Positions 41,516 to 50,652 of a stretch of 64,000 bases of DNA are shown here, one piece after another. How positions within the stretch are numbered: the stretch's first letter is position 1; every line of letters starts with the position of its first letter. The notes beneath the pieces were generated by a model. It was not told where the DNA came from, made no database searches, and saw nothing but the letters and a program-made list of their open reading frames with translations. The position numbers and the translations under genes were made by a program. Origin of the DNA: Oleiagrimonas sp964608595 (GTDB taxonomy: Bacteria > Pseudomonadota > Gammaproteobacteria > Xanthomonadales > Rhodanobacteraceae); the NCBI GenBank assembly GCA_964608595.1, contig CAZSOU010000003.1:1-64000 (forward strand), written 5' to 3'.

Positions 41516-42082
41516 TCAATCGCGATTTGACGAACGCTCGCTTACCGGATGCTTGGCCAACTTGCGCTGCAAGGTACGCCGATGCATTCCAAGGCGCCGT
41601 GCGGTTTCGGAAATGTTGCCGTCGCATTCGGTGAGCACGCGCTGTATGTGTTCCCATTCCAGACGCCTCAACGGCAACGGCGCACCGGGTGCTTCGGCAA
41701 GCTCTTCGTCTTCCGGGCCGTCGTTGTCGAGCAGTGCACGCGCCACGGCGTCGGCATCCACCGGCTTGGAAAGGTAATCATGTGCGCCGCGTTTGATGGC
41801 TTCCACCGCCGTGGCGATGGAAGCGTAGCCCGTCAGAAGCAGGACGCGCATGTCAGGCACGATGGCTTTCAAATCGGGAATCAGACGCAGTCCGTTGTTG
41901 TCGCCCAGCTTGAGGTCGAGTACACAGAACCCGGGGCGAAACTTGCGTGCGGTGACGATGGCGCTGTCCGCGTCATCGGCCGTTTCCACGGTAAATCCGC
42001 GCGAGGTCAGCGCACGCGACAAAACCCGGGTAAAAGTTTCATCGTCATCGACAATCAGCAATTTGTGCGGTTGTTCACTCAT
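41516..42082 (-). CDS. PrrA/RegA/ActR-family redox response regulator
   Basis: This 188-residue regulator has a receiver domain (LLIVDDDETF, phospho-Asp in FCVLDLKLGDNNGLRLI, Lys in YLSKPVDAD) and a short Fis-type helix-turn-helix (EWEHIQRVLTECDGNISETARRLGMHRRTLQRKLAK). This is the RegA/PrrA/ActR architecture, globally controlling genes in response to redox state. The family usually has the H-R-R-T-L-Q-R-K-L recognition helix seen here. The PrrB/RegB-like kinase is encoded just upstream (42194-43471), so they form a cognate pair. Confidence 0.9.
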   Translation of the reverse strand: MSEQPHKLLIVDDDETFTRVLSRALTSRGFTVETADDADSAIVTARKFRPGFCVLDLKLGDNNGLRLIPDLKAIVPDMRVLLLTGYASIATAVEAIKRGAHDYLSKPVDADAVARALLDNDGPEDEELAEAPGAPLPLRRLEWEHIQRVLTECDGNISETARRLGMHRRTLQRKLAKHPVSERSSNRD

Positions 42083-42193
42083 GCGCCAAGTTTACTGCGG
42101 TGGCGAGGTGATTGCCTTGATTCATGACAAGGTGCGGAGGGACGCGTTGTTGCCGGTTGCGTGGACGGGTGCCATCACGCATGGCGCACGGTC

Positions 42194-43471
42194 CTACACC
42201 GACGATGTCGGGCTCATGACGGCCAGCGGCAAGCGCAGACGGATTTCACCGCCGTGTGCGGTGTTGGAGGCTTTCAACTCGCCTTCCAGGCGTTCGGCAG
42301 TGGCCTCGGCAAGCGCCAGGCCCAGACCGAGACCCGTGTGCTTGCGTGTATAACCCAGATCGGCCAACTCCTCGGTGCCCACGAAGCCCGGGCCATGATC
42401 GCCGACGACCAGCTCCAGCCAATCGCCGTCGATACGCGCGCGCAGCATGACGCGTTGCGATCCCTGTTGCGCGGACGCATCGGCGGCATTGTTGAGCAGG
42501 TTGAGCAACGCGTGACGCAGGCCCGGCTGGATGGCGAGCACGGTATCGCCGATGCCTTCGGCCGGCTGAAAATCCATGTCCGCTTCAGGGCGCAACAAGC
42601 GAAAGCGCTCCAGGCAACCGTGCAGGAACGCGCGCAGTGTCGCCTGCTCCGGTTCCTGCGACAACTGTGACTTGCCGAAGGCCACCATTTCGCGCAGGCT
42701 CGCGCGACAGCGTTCGACTTGGGTTTCCAGGAGCGCCAGATCCTCGCCCAGACGCGTGTCGCCGGCATGTTCCCGACGCAGCTCCGGCAACAGCGTGCGC
42801 ATGGTCGAAAGCGGCGTGTTCATTTCGTGTGCCGCTCCGGCGGCCTGCGTGGCGATGGCGAGAATGCCCTCGTCGCGCAGCGCGCGCTCACGAATGCGCT
42901 GCACCTCGCTCTGCTGGTATCGCAGGGCTGATGCCAGGCGATTGATGAACACGCCCAGGATCAGCGCCATGATGATGAAATTTACCGCCATGCCGGCGAT
43001 GTGCAGGCGGAATCCGTCCACGGTCAAGGGTGTCGGCAACGGCAGATAACACCACAGCAGTACCAGGTAAGCCAGACCCGAAAGCGTGGCTACCGCCATG
43101 ATGCCGCGTTTGGACATCGCCGCGGCTGCCAACGCGATGGGGACCAACAGCAGGCTGATGAACGGGTTGCTTGCGCCGCCCGTGAAATACAGCAGGTAAC
43201 TCAGAACCATCGAGTCCACGGCGACATGGCCGACGGCTTCCCATTCCCCGATGGCCCAGGGCCGTTGCAGTCGCCACCCGGCAATGACGGCAAATACCGT
43301 CAACAGACCGATGCCGACAAACAGGTACAGCTCGGCAATCGGCATCCCCAGCACCTGCACCGCCACCAGTACGGCGGTGCTTTGGCCGGCGATGGCGCAC
43401 AGGCGCAACCATGCCAGCGAACGCACCAGTGCGCGCGGTCCGGTGCGGGGTGTGGTCAATGACGTGGGCAT
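42194..43471 (-). CDS. PrrB/RegB/ActS-family sensor histidine kinase
   Basis: This 425-residue kinase has six membrane segments (about 15-190). It carries the RegB-type motif GGASNPFISLLLVPIAL (G-G-x-x-N-P-F, part of the quinone-sensing region), an H-box with GAAHEMNTPL (His about residue 215), the conserved cysteine in ETQVERCRASL corresponding to the redox-active Cys of RegB, and an ATP-binding domain with NAADAS, GDHGPGF and GLGLGLALA. The regulator follows on the same strand. The family senses respiratory-chain redox state; targets here are unknown. Confidence 0.9.
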   Translation of the reverse strand: MPTSLTTPRTGPRALVRSLAWLRLCAIAGQSTAVLVAVQVLGMPIAELYLFVGIGLLTVFAVIAGWRLQRPWAIGEWEAVGHVAVDSMVLSYLLYFTGGASNPFISLLLVPIALAAAAMSKRGIMAVATLSGLAYLVLLWCYLPLPTPLTVDGFRLHIAGMAVNFIIMALILGVFINRLASALRYQQSEVQRIRERALRDEGILAIATQAAGAAHEMNTPLSTMRTLLPELRREHAGDTRLGEDLALLETQVERCRASLREMVAFGKSQLSQEPEQATLRAFLHGCLERFRLLRPEADMDFQPAEGIGDTVLAIQPGLRHALLNLLNNAADASAQQGSQRVMLRARIDGDWLELVVGDHGPGFVGTEELADLGYTRKHTGLGLGLALAEATAERLEGELKASNTAHGGEIRLRLPLAVMSPTSSV

Positions 43472-43519
43472 GAGGCGTGATGACGGCCGCCGTCATGTGA
43501 CGGCGACCGTTTCCCGAAG

Positions 43520-45271
43520 TTACTCTTCCGAGCCGATCGTGGGCAGTGGGCCCTCGTCGGCGGTGGCCTTGTATTCCTTGTGTTGCGCATCCAGACGCTT
43601 CATCAACGGCAACACGGCCAAGGCGATGACGGTGCAGATCACGCCGGCCACACCCAGCCAGAAAAACAGGGACGTGTAGATGGGCATGGTGGTGGTGTAG
43701 ATCAGCTCGTTGAACTGCTGCAGCAGGTTCTGGGCCGATGACGGCAGCGACGCGAATGCCGGAAGATTGGCTTGCGCGGCCACGTCCTTTCCCTTGTTGG
43801 TGGCCTCGATCCATGCGCGGAAGTCTTCAAGCCGCATCGACATGATCGTCGGATACATCGCCTGAACCTTGTCGACGATCGGGTTGCTGACATCGGCCAG
43901 CACGGACTTGATGTGGTTGGGCACGCTGGCCAGCGTCGACACCATGCCGCCCAGATACTGCGAAATACCCGATGCCACGAAGTAGGCGCCCATCATGAAA
44001 CCGCCCATTCGTGCCGGCACGTAACGCGCAATCATGGCCAGTCCCAGCCCGCTGACCAACAGTTCGCCCAAGGCACCGAAACCGTAGCCGCCGACCATGA
44101 CCCACCAGCTTGTCAGGCCCGGCGACGTGGTGAAGTGTGCGGCACTGCCGTAGATGAAAAAGCCGATGGCGACCGCAACGAAACCCAGCGCGAACTTGGC
44201 GGCGACGGGGAGGTCGCCGTTGCCTTTGCTGGCGCGCGTATACGTGATCGCCAGAATCGGGCTGAGGACAAAGATCCAGATCGGGTTGAGAAGCTGGAAT
44301 TGTTCCGGCAGCCAGTTCAGCGGATGCCAACCGAACACCGTCAGCGCCAGGTCCACGTTGCGCAGCGCGAACAGCGTCAACGATGTGGACATCTGCTGAT
44401 AGAAGATGAAGAAGAATACGGTCTGGACGGTCAATATCAGCGCCGCCACCAGTCCGGCGCGCTCGCCGCGTTTGCCGTTGGAAATCAGATAGGCAAAGAT
44501 GCCCAGAACGGAGACGCCGGCAGCGAGCACGAAGATTCGTGCGACCAGTTCCGATTGCAGAATGAATGCGGAGATGAACACGGCCGCCGCGGCAGCCAGC
44601 AGGACCAGCCCGAGCTTGCGCATGTCGACCGGGCGATGATCGGGTTCCGAACCGATGGCTTTCAGCGTATGGCGCATGATCAGGTAGTTGAACAAGCCGA
44701 CCAGCAGACCGATCGAACAGAACGCGAAGGCGACGTGCCAACCCAGTTCGCTGCCGTAATGCTCGTTGACGTATTCCTTGATCAACGGTGTCGCGATCTG
44801 CGAGAGCACCGAGCCGACGTTGACCGCCATGTAATAAATCGTGAAGGCGCTGTCGATCTTGGAGTCGTCGCCCTCATAGATCTTGCGGACCAGATTGCCG
44901 GCGTTGGCCTTGAAAAGACCGTTGCCGACCACGACCACGCCGAGCGAACAGAACAGGAACCACGTGTTTTGGCCGGGGACGGCCATCAGTGCATAGCCCA
45001 GTGCAAGAACGATCGCACCTGTCAGCATGGTGCGTCGCGTTCCCAGTATCTTGTCGCCGACCCAGCCGCCGAAGGCTGGTGAAACGTAGATCAGTGCGGC
45101 GGCCGCACCCCAGGTCAGCGTGGCACGCTGGTCGGGAAAGTTCAGGCGCTGCACCATGTAGAGCACGATGAGCACTTGCATGCCGTAAAAGCCGAAGCGC
45201 TCCCACATCTCGATCAGAAAGACGGTCGAAAACGAGCGTGTCTTCGAGACCGGTGTTGTCGTTGTTGTCAT
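43520..45271 (-). CDS. POT family peptide MFS transporter
   Basis: This 583-residue proton-coupled oligopeptide transporter has the family N-terminus STVFLIEMWERFGFYGMQVLIVLY with the E-x-x-E-R-F-x-Y-Y-like motif (here EMWERFGFYG), GGWVGDKILGTRR, about 14 membrane segments, and an insert around residues 420-500 between late helices. It takes up di- and tripeptides. ATG 45271 is chosen because the upstream extension is in the intergenic gap and has no homology. It fits an organism that secretes S53 and S9 peptidases. Confidence 0.92.
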   Translation of the reverse strand: MTTTTTPVSKTRSFSTVFLIEMWERFGFYGMQVLIVLYMVQRLNFPDQRATLTWGAAAALIYVSPAFGGWVGDKILGTRRTMLTGAIVLALGYALMAVPGQNTWFLFCSLGVVVVGNGLFKANAGNLVRKIYEGDDSKIDSAFTIYYMAVNVGSVLSQIATPLIKEYVNEHYGSELGWHVAFAFCSIGLLVGLFNYLIMRHTLKAIGSEPDHRPVDMRKLGLVLLAAAAAVFISAFILQSELVARIFVLAAGVSVLGIFAYLISNGKRGERAGLVAALILTVQTVFFFIFYQQMSTSLTLFALRNVDLALTVFGWHPLNWLPEQFQLLNPIWIFVLSPILAITYTRASKGNGDLPVAAKFALGFVAVAIGFFIYGSAAHFTTSPGLTSWWVMVGGYGFGALGELLVSGLGLAMIARYVPARMGGFMMGAYFVASGISQYLGGMVSTLASVPNHIKSVLADVSNPIVDKVQAMYPTIMSMRLEDFRAWIEATNKGKDVAAQANLPAFASLPSSAQNLLQQFNELIYTTTMPIYTSLFFWLGVAGVICTVIALAVLPLMKRLDAQHKEYKATADEGPLPTIGSEE

Positions 45272-45541
45272 GCTTGATTCCGCGGATGATTGGACAAAAA
45301 AACGGCACCGCGGCAACTGAACCGCCGAGCCCCTCCCCATAAGTGGCACGCAGACCACTCCCTTTGCGCTCGCACTCGGGGCGCGAACCGTCCAAGAGTA
45401 CATGATCACGGCAGGTGGTGGTGTTTTCGAGGATTTTCGCCGCGGGTCGACGAAAACGCAGGCGCCGGTGCTCGGCAAGCGCGCTGCCGGCGCGCGTCTG
45501 TGGCATCATTCCATGTTGCCGGTAACGATGAAAACCCTCTC
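45272..45541. other. Divergent gap between the POT transporter and dgkA
   Basis: These 270 bases contain no recognised gene. Short reading frames crossing it run into the flanking genes but show no family. No strong hairpin or promoter was recognised apart from a CATCAT at about 45507 that could be the dgkA -10. Confidence 0.3.
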
Positions 45542-45913
45542 ATGGCAAGCACCGAGCGCCGCGGACTCAAACAGACCTACCTCGCTTTTCTCTGGTCGAT
45601 GAAAGGCCTCAAGGCGGCGTTTCGTCATGAAGCGTCGTTCCGGTTGGAGCTTTGCCTGTCCGTCGTGATGGTTCCGTTGGGCTTGTGGCTGGGCGATGGC
45701 GCCGTCGAAAAGCTTTTGCTGGGAGGCTCGCCGCTGTTCGTGTTGTCGGCCGAACTGCTCAATTCGGCCGTCGAGACCGTGGTGGACCTGGTCAGTCCCG
45801 AGTATCACGAGCTCGCAGGGCGCGCCAAGGACATGGGCTCGGCGGCCATTTTCATGATGTTGATGCTGGTTGGGCTGGCCTGGGTGTTGATTCTGGGCAG
45901 TCGGTTCTGGTGA
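45542..45913 (+). CDS. dgkA: Diacylglycerol kinase DgkA
   Basis: DgkA is a small trimeric inner-membrane kinase recycling diacylglycerol from membrane-derived oligosaccharide synthesis. The 123-residue protein has the amphipathic N-terminus, KAAFRHEASFRLELCL, and the active-site segment ELLNSAVETVVDLVSPEYHELAGRAKDMGSAA, with three membrane helices. ATG 45542 gives the standard length; the ORF upstream is intergenic. Confidence 0.95.
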   Translation: MASTERRGLKQTYLAFLWSMKGLKAAFRHEASFRLELCLSVVMVPLGLWLGDGAVEKLLLGGSPLFVLSAELLNSAVETVVDLVSPEYHELAGRAKDMGSAAIFMMLMLVGLAWVLILGSRFW

Positions 45914-45983
45914 GCCGGGGCATTCGTGTGGCTCCCTCATGGACGCCCGCGCGCGCGTGGGACGAAGGCCGGGTGGCGGCGCG

Positions 45984-46415
45984 TCAAGCGTCGTGGATAT
46001 CGCCGTCGACGTAATACCAGCAGCCTTCCTCGCGCACGAACCGGCTGGATTCGTGGAGCCGCTGGGTGCGGCCGCCGCCGATGCGGAACCGCGCCACGAA
46101 TTCCACCATGGCCTGATCGGCGTCGGTCGTTTCATGTCGACGTACGTCGAGGCCCAGCCACGTGGGCGCCGGCTCCTGGGCGGCCAGACGCAACGAAGCC
46201 GGCCGCGTGCTTGGATGCCAGCTGGCCAGGAGGTAATCTTCGCGCCTCAGCACGTAGGCGCTGTAGCGTGCGCGCATCAGGGCTTCGGCATTTGGCGCGG
46301 TTTCACCATCGTGCAGACGGCCGCAACATGCAGCGTACCCGTCGGCGTTGCCGCAGGGGCAGGGAGTGAAGGTATCGACGGCTTTCAGTGAGCGGCGATG
46401 GCGTGGTTTCGGCAT
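45984..46415 (-). CDS. YchJ family protein with SEC-C motif
   Basis: This 143-residue protein begins with a SEC-C-type zinc motif (CPCGNADGYAACCGRLH), followed by the YchJ domain (ALMRARYSAYVLRREDYLLASW ... VEFVARFR ... LHESSRFVREEGCWYYVDG). YchJ proteins are conserved in gammaproteobacteria with an NTF2-like fold but no known role. ATG 46415 is the natural start; a longer frame upstream reads into the intergenic region. Convergent with dgkA. Confidence 0.88.
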   Translation of the reverse strand: MPKPRHRRSLKAVDTFTPCPCGNADGYAACCGRLHDGETAPNAEALMRARYSAYVLRREDYLLASWHPSTRPASLRLAAQEPAPTWLGLDVRRHETTDADQAMVEFVARFRIGGGRTQRLHESSRFVREEGCWYYVDGDIHDA

Positions 46416-46501
46416 GGCTCCATGATGCCGCAAAACCCGCCGACGTGTAGGCACCGTGTCGCACCGGGCGGACCATGGCCCGCCCGGCGCATTTTGCCGA
46501 A

Positions 46502-48598
46502 TCAACGAGCCGGCGTGGCAGCCAGATATTTCTGGAACCAATTCAAGCCGCGCACCATCACGTCGTGCGAATCCTCGGGTTTGTGGAAGCCGTGACCCTC
46601 GCCGGGGTAGATCACCAGTTGCGTGGGCGTACCCATGGCGCGCAGAGCGTGCCAGAACTCGAGCGATTGCGCGGCCGGGCATTCCTTGTCGTATTCACCG
46701 GCAATGATCAACGTGGGCGATTTGTCATGTTTGATGAAGTTGACCGCGGAGCTCTTGGCATACACGGCCGGGTCGTCGTATACCGAGGCGCCGAAAAACG
46801 GCAGCATCCACTGGTCGATCATGTTCTGGCCGTAATAGCTCTGCCAGTTGGACAGCCCGGCGCCGGCGACCACCGCGTGGAAGCGGTCGGTCTGCGTCGG
46901 TGCGAACATGCTCATGAAACCGCCGTAACTCCAGCCGGTCAGGCCGAGGCGGTTGTCGTCGATGGAGTATTTTTTCTCTACCGCGTCGACACCGGCGAGA
47001 ATATCGCGCAGATCGCCATATCCCATGTCCTTGCGTACGGCCTCGGTGTAGGCCGCGCCTTGCCCCAGGCTGCCGCGCGGGTTGGGCATGAACACGAAAT
47101 AGCCCAGCATCGACAGGGGTGCGGCAAACCCGCGGCCGGGCCAGCGCGACCGCACTGCCCAGACCGGGCCGCCATGCACGTTGACGACCATGGGATAGGA
47201 TTTTTCGGGGTCGTAATCGGCCGGCAGCAACAGCCAACCCGCCACGTCATGGCCTTCGTTGCGCCAGTTGACCTGCACCGCCTTGCCCCATTGCGGTTCG
47301 AGATCGGCATTGACGTGCGTGACTGCGTGCGCGCTGGCTGCCACGCCGGCGGGTTGACCGGCGGCATTCAGGGCCAGACGGCCGGCGTAGATTTCGGGTG
47401 CTTCGCTGAAAGTGGAATGGGTATAGGCGAAGTGTGAATGATCGGCCGAAAAGGCCAGCGCCGACGCCGCCGTGCCGTCGCTGAAAGACGAGGGTGACGA
47501 AAACAGCGCCTTGTGCTTTGCCGGCTGCGTGCCGTCGAGCGTGAACAGGCCCAGGGTCGATTGGGCGCCGTCGATGGACGACACCAGCAGATGTTGATTG
47601 TCCGTCCAGGTGAACCAAGACGGCGACTTGCGGATTTTCGGCGTGATGTTCGTCACTGTACCGCCGGCTGCCGGTACGGTGTAGATATCACCGCCGGTGG
47701 CGCCCTGATCGCTCATCAATCCGCCGATGAAAGCGATCGTGTTGCCGTCGGGTGAAAAGCGCGGCAATGCCATCTGCAGATGATGCAGCGATCCGCTGGC
47801 GCGCCAGGCGTCGACCCGTTCCTGCGGTTGGCCGTTGTCGACGGTCTGGGTGTACAGCTTCGCCTTCCACCAGTTGTTGGCCCCGGGAGGCGGCGCGGCC
47901 ACGTAGGCCACACGGTGTGCGTTGGGCGAGAACGTGTATTCGTACACGAACAACGATTTCGGCGTCACGGTATGCACCGATCCGTTGTCGGCATTCACCC
48001 GCGCCATTTGCTGGTGTTCCACGCCGCTGACACCGATCACGCCCACGCGCGGTTTGCTGGCGGCGGTGGCGGCGATGGGGTGGGTGTCGCCGACCACATA
48101 CAGGATACCCAGCTGCTTGCCGTGAGGCGCCCAGGAAAGGTTGTGCACGTAACCGTCAAGATGCGTCAGGCGCTTGGCCGTTGTGCTATCGGCGTCGACC
48201 AGGTAGATGTCCTTTTGCGCCTTGTTCTTCGGGTTGCCGCAGTTGCTGAGAAATGCCAGTTGCGAGCCATCCGGCGACCAGCTTGCACGCCCCTCGCTGC
48301 AACCCTTGAATGCATTGGCGAGGGAGACGGTCTGTACATTGCTGCCGTCGATGTCGGCAAGTTGTACGCGGCTGCCGTTTTTGGTGTGGGTGGTCCAGGC
48401 CAGACGCGAACCGTCCGGAGACACCGATACGCCGCCGAAATATTGTGCGTGCTGAATTTTCTTGAGCACTTTCGCAACGGCGGGGCTGGGCGAGGCATGC
48501 AGCTGTGTCGACGGCGAGCTGTCCGCAGCGGCCTGGCCGGCAAAACACAGCGCGGACAATGCCACGCACAGGACGAGAGGGCGGGAAGCGGCTTTCAT
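46502..48598 (-). CDS. Secreted S9-family prolyl oligopeptidase
   Basis: This 698-residue exported serine peptidase has a signal peptide (ending QAAADSS), an N-terminal beta-propeller (about 45-430 with repeats such as SVSPDGSRLAW, SWSPDGSQLAFLS, RFSPDGNTIAFIG) and a C-terminal alpha/beta hydrolase domain. The catalytic Ser is in GWSYGGF, Asp in AGEYDKECP and His in GEGHGFHK. This is the acylaminoacyl/dipeptidyl-peptidase type (S9C or S9B). It probably processes peptides in the periplasm or outside, feeding uptake by the POT transporter (inference). Confidence 0.92.
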   Translation of the reverse strand: MKAASRPLVLCVALSALCFAGQAAADSSPSTQLHASPSPAVAKVLKKIQHAQYFGGVSVSPDGSRLAWTTHTKNGSRVQLADIDGSNVQTVSLANAFKGCSEGRASWSPDGSQLAFLSNCGNPKNKAQKDIYLVDADSTTAKRLTHLDGYVHNLSWAPHGKQLGILYVVGDTHPIAATAASKPRVGVIGVSGVEHQQMARVNADNGSVHTVTPKSLFVYEYTFSPNAHRVAYVAAPPPGANNWWKAKLYTQTVDNGQPQERVDAWRASGSLHHLQMALPRFSPDGNTIAFIGGLMSDQGATGGDIYTVPAAGGTVTNITPKIRKSPSWFTWTDNQHLLVSSIDGAQSTLGLFTLDGTQPAKHKALFSSPSSFSDGTAASALAFSADHSHFAYTHSTFSEAPEIYAGRLALNAAGQPAGVAASAHAVTHVNADLEPQWGKAVQVNWRNEGHDVAGWLLLPADYDPEKSYPMVVNVHGGPVWAVRSRWPGRGFAAPLSMLGYFVFMPNPRGSLGQGAAYTEAVRKDMGYGDLRDILAGVDAVEKKYSIDDNRLGLTGWSYGGFMSMFAPTQTDRFHAVVAGAGLSNWQSYYGQNMIDQWMLPFFGASVYDDPAVYAKSSAVNFIKHDKSPTLIIAGEYDKECPAAQSLEFWHALRAMGTPTQLVIYPGEGHGFHKPEDSHDVMVRGLNWFQKYLAATPAR

Positions 48599-48796
48599 GG
48601 GCGGGTCTCGAATGCAAACACGTTGAAGCTAGCATGGGTTTGCCGTACTCGCACGTGCCAAGGGTTGGCTTGCGGGACGCGAGCGTGGACCTGCCGATGA
48701 ATCGTTTCAGCCGCCGGGTGGACGTGGTTCACCGGGACCCCGAGGAGGTGACCGCGCCCGCCCGGCACTGTCGGCCGATGAGGGCCGGACGTATGG

Positions 48797-49333
48797 TTAT
48801 TCCGCGCTCTGCTGGTAGCGCTCCACGCCTTCCCGAATGACCTTGCGTGCATCGTCGGCGCCGTTCCAGCCTTCGATCCGGACCCACTTGGATTCTTCCA
48901 GATCCTTGTAGTGCTCGAAGAAATGGCCGATGCGTTCCAGCCAATGGCCGGAAACCTGGCCGATGTTTTCGACGTGCGCGTAAGCCGGGAAGATTTTCGG
49001 CGCGGGAACGACCAGCAATTTTTCGTCCGTGCCGGACTCGTCCGTCATGTTGAGCATGCCCACCGGATGGCAACGGATGACCGAACCGGCCACCAGCGGC
49101 AACGGCAAAATCACCAATGCATCCAGTGGATCGCCATCACCGCCCAGGGTCTGCGGGACATAGCCGTAATTGCACGGATAACGCATGGGTGTGGACAGCA
49201 CGCGGTCGACGAAAATCGCGCCCGAGGTTTTTTCGACCTCGTATTTGACCGGCTCGGCGTCCTTGGGGATTTCGATGACGACGTTGATCTCGTCCGGCAC
49301 GTTGCGACCGGCTTCAAGCAGATCCAGGCCCAT
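48797..49333 (-). CDS. ppa: Inorganic pyrophosphatase
   Basis: Ppa hydrolyses pyrophosphate to drive biosynthesis. The 178-residue family I enzyme has INVVIEIPKDAEPVKYEVEK, the signature DGDPLDALVI with the metal Asp residues, and PCNYGYVPQTLGGDGD. ATG 49333 gives MGLDLLEAGRNVPDEI and follows GGAGC; the longer frame upstream is not conserved. Between this and the S9 gene lie about 200 bases without a recognised gene. Confidence 0.97.
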   Translation of the reverse strand: MGLDLLEAGRNVPDEINVVIEIPKDAEPVKYEVEKTSGAIFVDRVLSTPMRYPCNYGYVPQTLGGDGDPLDALVILPLPLVAGSVIRCHPVGMLNMTDESGTDEKLLVVPAPKIFPAYAHVENIGQVSGHWLERIGHFFEHYKDLEESKWVRIEGWNGADDARKVIREGVERYQQSAE

Positions 49334-49459
49334 GATGGCTCCTAACTGAATGCAAAAGTGGGGAATGCAGCCGGCCAATGATACAGGAAGCGGCTTGACG
49401 ACGGCGCCCGCCGTCCTGTCGTCCGACAAGACATGCGGCAGGAAGCGAGAGTGTCGTGA

Positions 49460-49966
49460 TTATTCGCTTTTCGCGCTTGACGCCGGCGTCGGAGCCGCGG
49501 AACGAGCACCTGCCGGCTCGTCGGGTGCGGTTTCCTTCGAACATCCGTCGGGCACGATGCTGGTGTTCTCGCCGGCGACGTCACAGTGCCAGATGACGCC
49601 GGTATTGCCGCCGGTTGCCACGGTCGGCGTCAGCAACAACACGGGATCCGGTTTGCTGCCGGTATCGCGGGTGGTCACGGTGATTTGCCCGCCATTGCTG
49701 ATCGTGATGCTGGCCACGTAGGGACTCTCGACCTTGTGCGCATCCCAGTTGACGTCGGCTTTCGTCAATTTGGCAGGCGTCGTGCCCTTGATCGTGGCGG
49801 CTTCCTCGACCACCAGTTTTGCGCCGCTGGCGGCATCGAGCGCCGCGTTCAGATGTTTGTGCGTCTGACTGGAGCGGTAGGCCGGAATGGCGATCGCCAG
49901 GATGATCACGATGATCGCGATGATGATGATGACCGTGAGAGCCGTGTTGCCTTTGTTTTTTGCCAT
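49460..49966 (-). CDS. Type IV pilin-like protein with non-canonical N-terminus
   Basis: This 168-residue protein starts MAKNKGNTALTVIIIIAIIV and continues to AIAIPAYRSS, resembling the pilin alpha-1 helix, followed by a globular part with a C-terminal two-Cys loop (WHCDVAG ... VPDGCS), as in type IVa pilins. The prepilin signal K-G-F-T-L-I-E is changed to K-G-N-T-A-L-T: the residue after the cleavage Gly is Asn rather than Phe, and Glu5 is Thr. A 25-residue Ala/Pro/Ser-rich tail follows the disulfide loop. It may be a minor or anchored pilin relative; it stands alone between ppa and the Nudix gene. Confidence 0.75.
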   Translation of the reverse strand: MAKNKGNTALTVIIIIAIIVIILAIAIPAYRSSQTHKHLNAALDAASGAKLVVEEAATIKGTTPAKLTKADVNWDAHKVESPYVASITISNGGQITVTTRDTGSKPDPVLLLTPTVATGGNTGVIWHCDVAGENTSIVPDGCSKETAPDEPAGARSAAPTPASSAKSE

Positions 49967-50091
49967 GGAAGTTGTCCCGTCTGTCATGGGCGCCGGGCGC
50001 ACTTGTCGTGGCGCATGTTGAAGAGAATAGCGGGCAAAAGGGCGCCTGTCTCGTGCAGGCTCCGGAATGCCGGATTCCGGCCGGGTTTTGT

Positions 50092-50652
50092 TCAGAACAG
50101 GTCGTCGTGGTCCAGCAGCCACAGTCCCGCGAACAGCTTGGGATCGATGGAAAGGCCTTCGCGCGCCTTCTGCAGCAGCCAGGCACCCGCCCGCTCGCGC
50201 CGGATGGCGTGCACCGTGATGGCTTCGCTGTCATCGCCGCCGCCGGGGCCGACCCTGTGCAGGTCGTGCGCACGCACGAAGGCCATCATTTCCGTGCTCA
50301 TGCCTGCCGACGACGGGCCGGCGTGCAGAAAGCGGATGTCGTCGCAGGCATAGCCGGTTTCTTCTTCCAGTTCGCGACGTGCGGCCAGGCGGACATCTTC
50401 GTCGGCCCGGCCTTCCAGGTCGCCGACCAATCCGGCGGGCATTTCGATGGTGCGTTGCATGATCGGCACGCGGAACTGCTCCACGAACAGGATTTCGTCA
50501 TCGGGCGTAAGCGCGATGATGATGACCGCGCCGCCCGGATTGTTGCGTTCGACAAATTCCCAGCGCCCGCGCTGTTTGAGGGTCAGCCAATGCCCTTCAT
50601 GCAAGGTGTCGACGGGGGTGCTGTTGTCGGGGACAACACATTTGGCGCTCAT
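50092..50652 (-). CDS. Nudix hydrolase (ADP-ribose pyrophosphatase-like)
   Basis: This 186-residue protein has a Nudix box with the catalytic RELEEETGY preceded by PAGLVGD and an extended loop (LEGRADEDVRLAA). N-terminal strands GGAVIIIALTPDDEILFVEQFRVP resemble NudF/ADP-ribose pyrophosphatases. Substrate is likely ADP-ribose or another nucleoside diphosphate derivative. Its start overlaps the stop of the exonuclease gene by 4 bases, so cdd, nitroreductase, exonuclease and this gene form one minus-strand operon. Confidence 0.88.
   Translation of the reverse strand: MSAKCVVPDNSTPVDTLHEGHWLTLKQRGRWEFVERNNPGGAVIIIALTPDDEILFVEQFRVPIMQRTIEMPAGLVGDLEGRADEDVRLAARRELEEETGYACDDIRFLHAGPSSAGMSTEMMAFVRAHDLHRVGPGGGDDSEAITVHAIRRERAGAWLLQKAREGLSIDPKLFAGLWLLDHDDLF

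Noticed and set aside
43772..45082. Plus-strand ORF opposite the POT transporter
   Set aside because: Composition (His/Gln/Asp-rich) is that of an antisense shadow; the minus strand carries a clear transporter.
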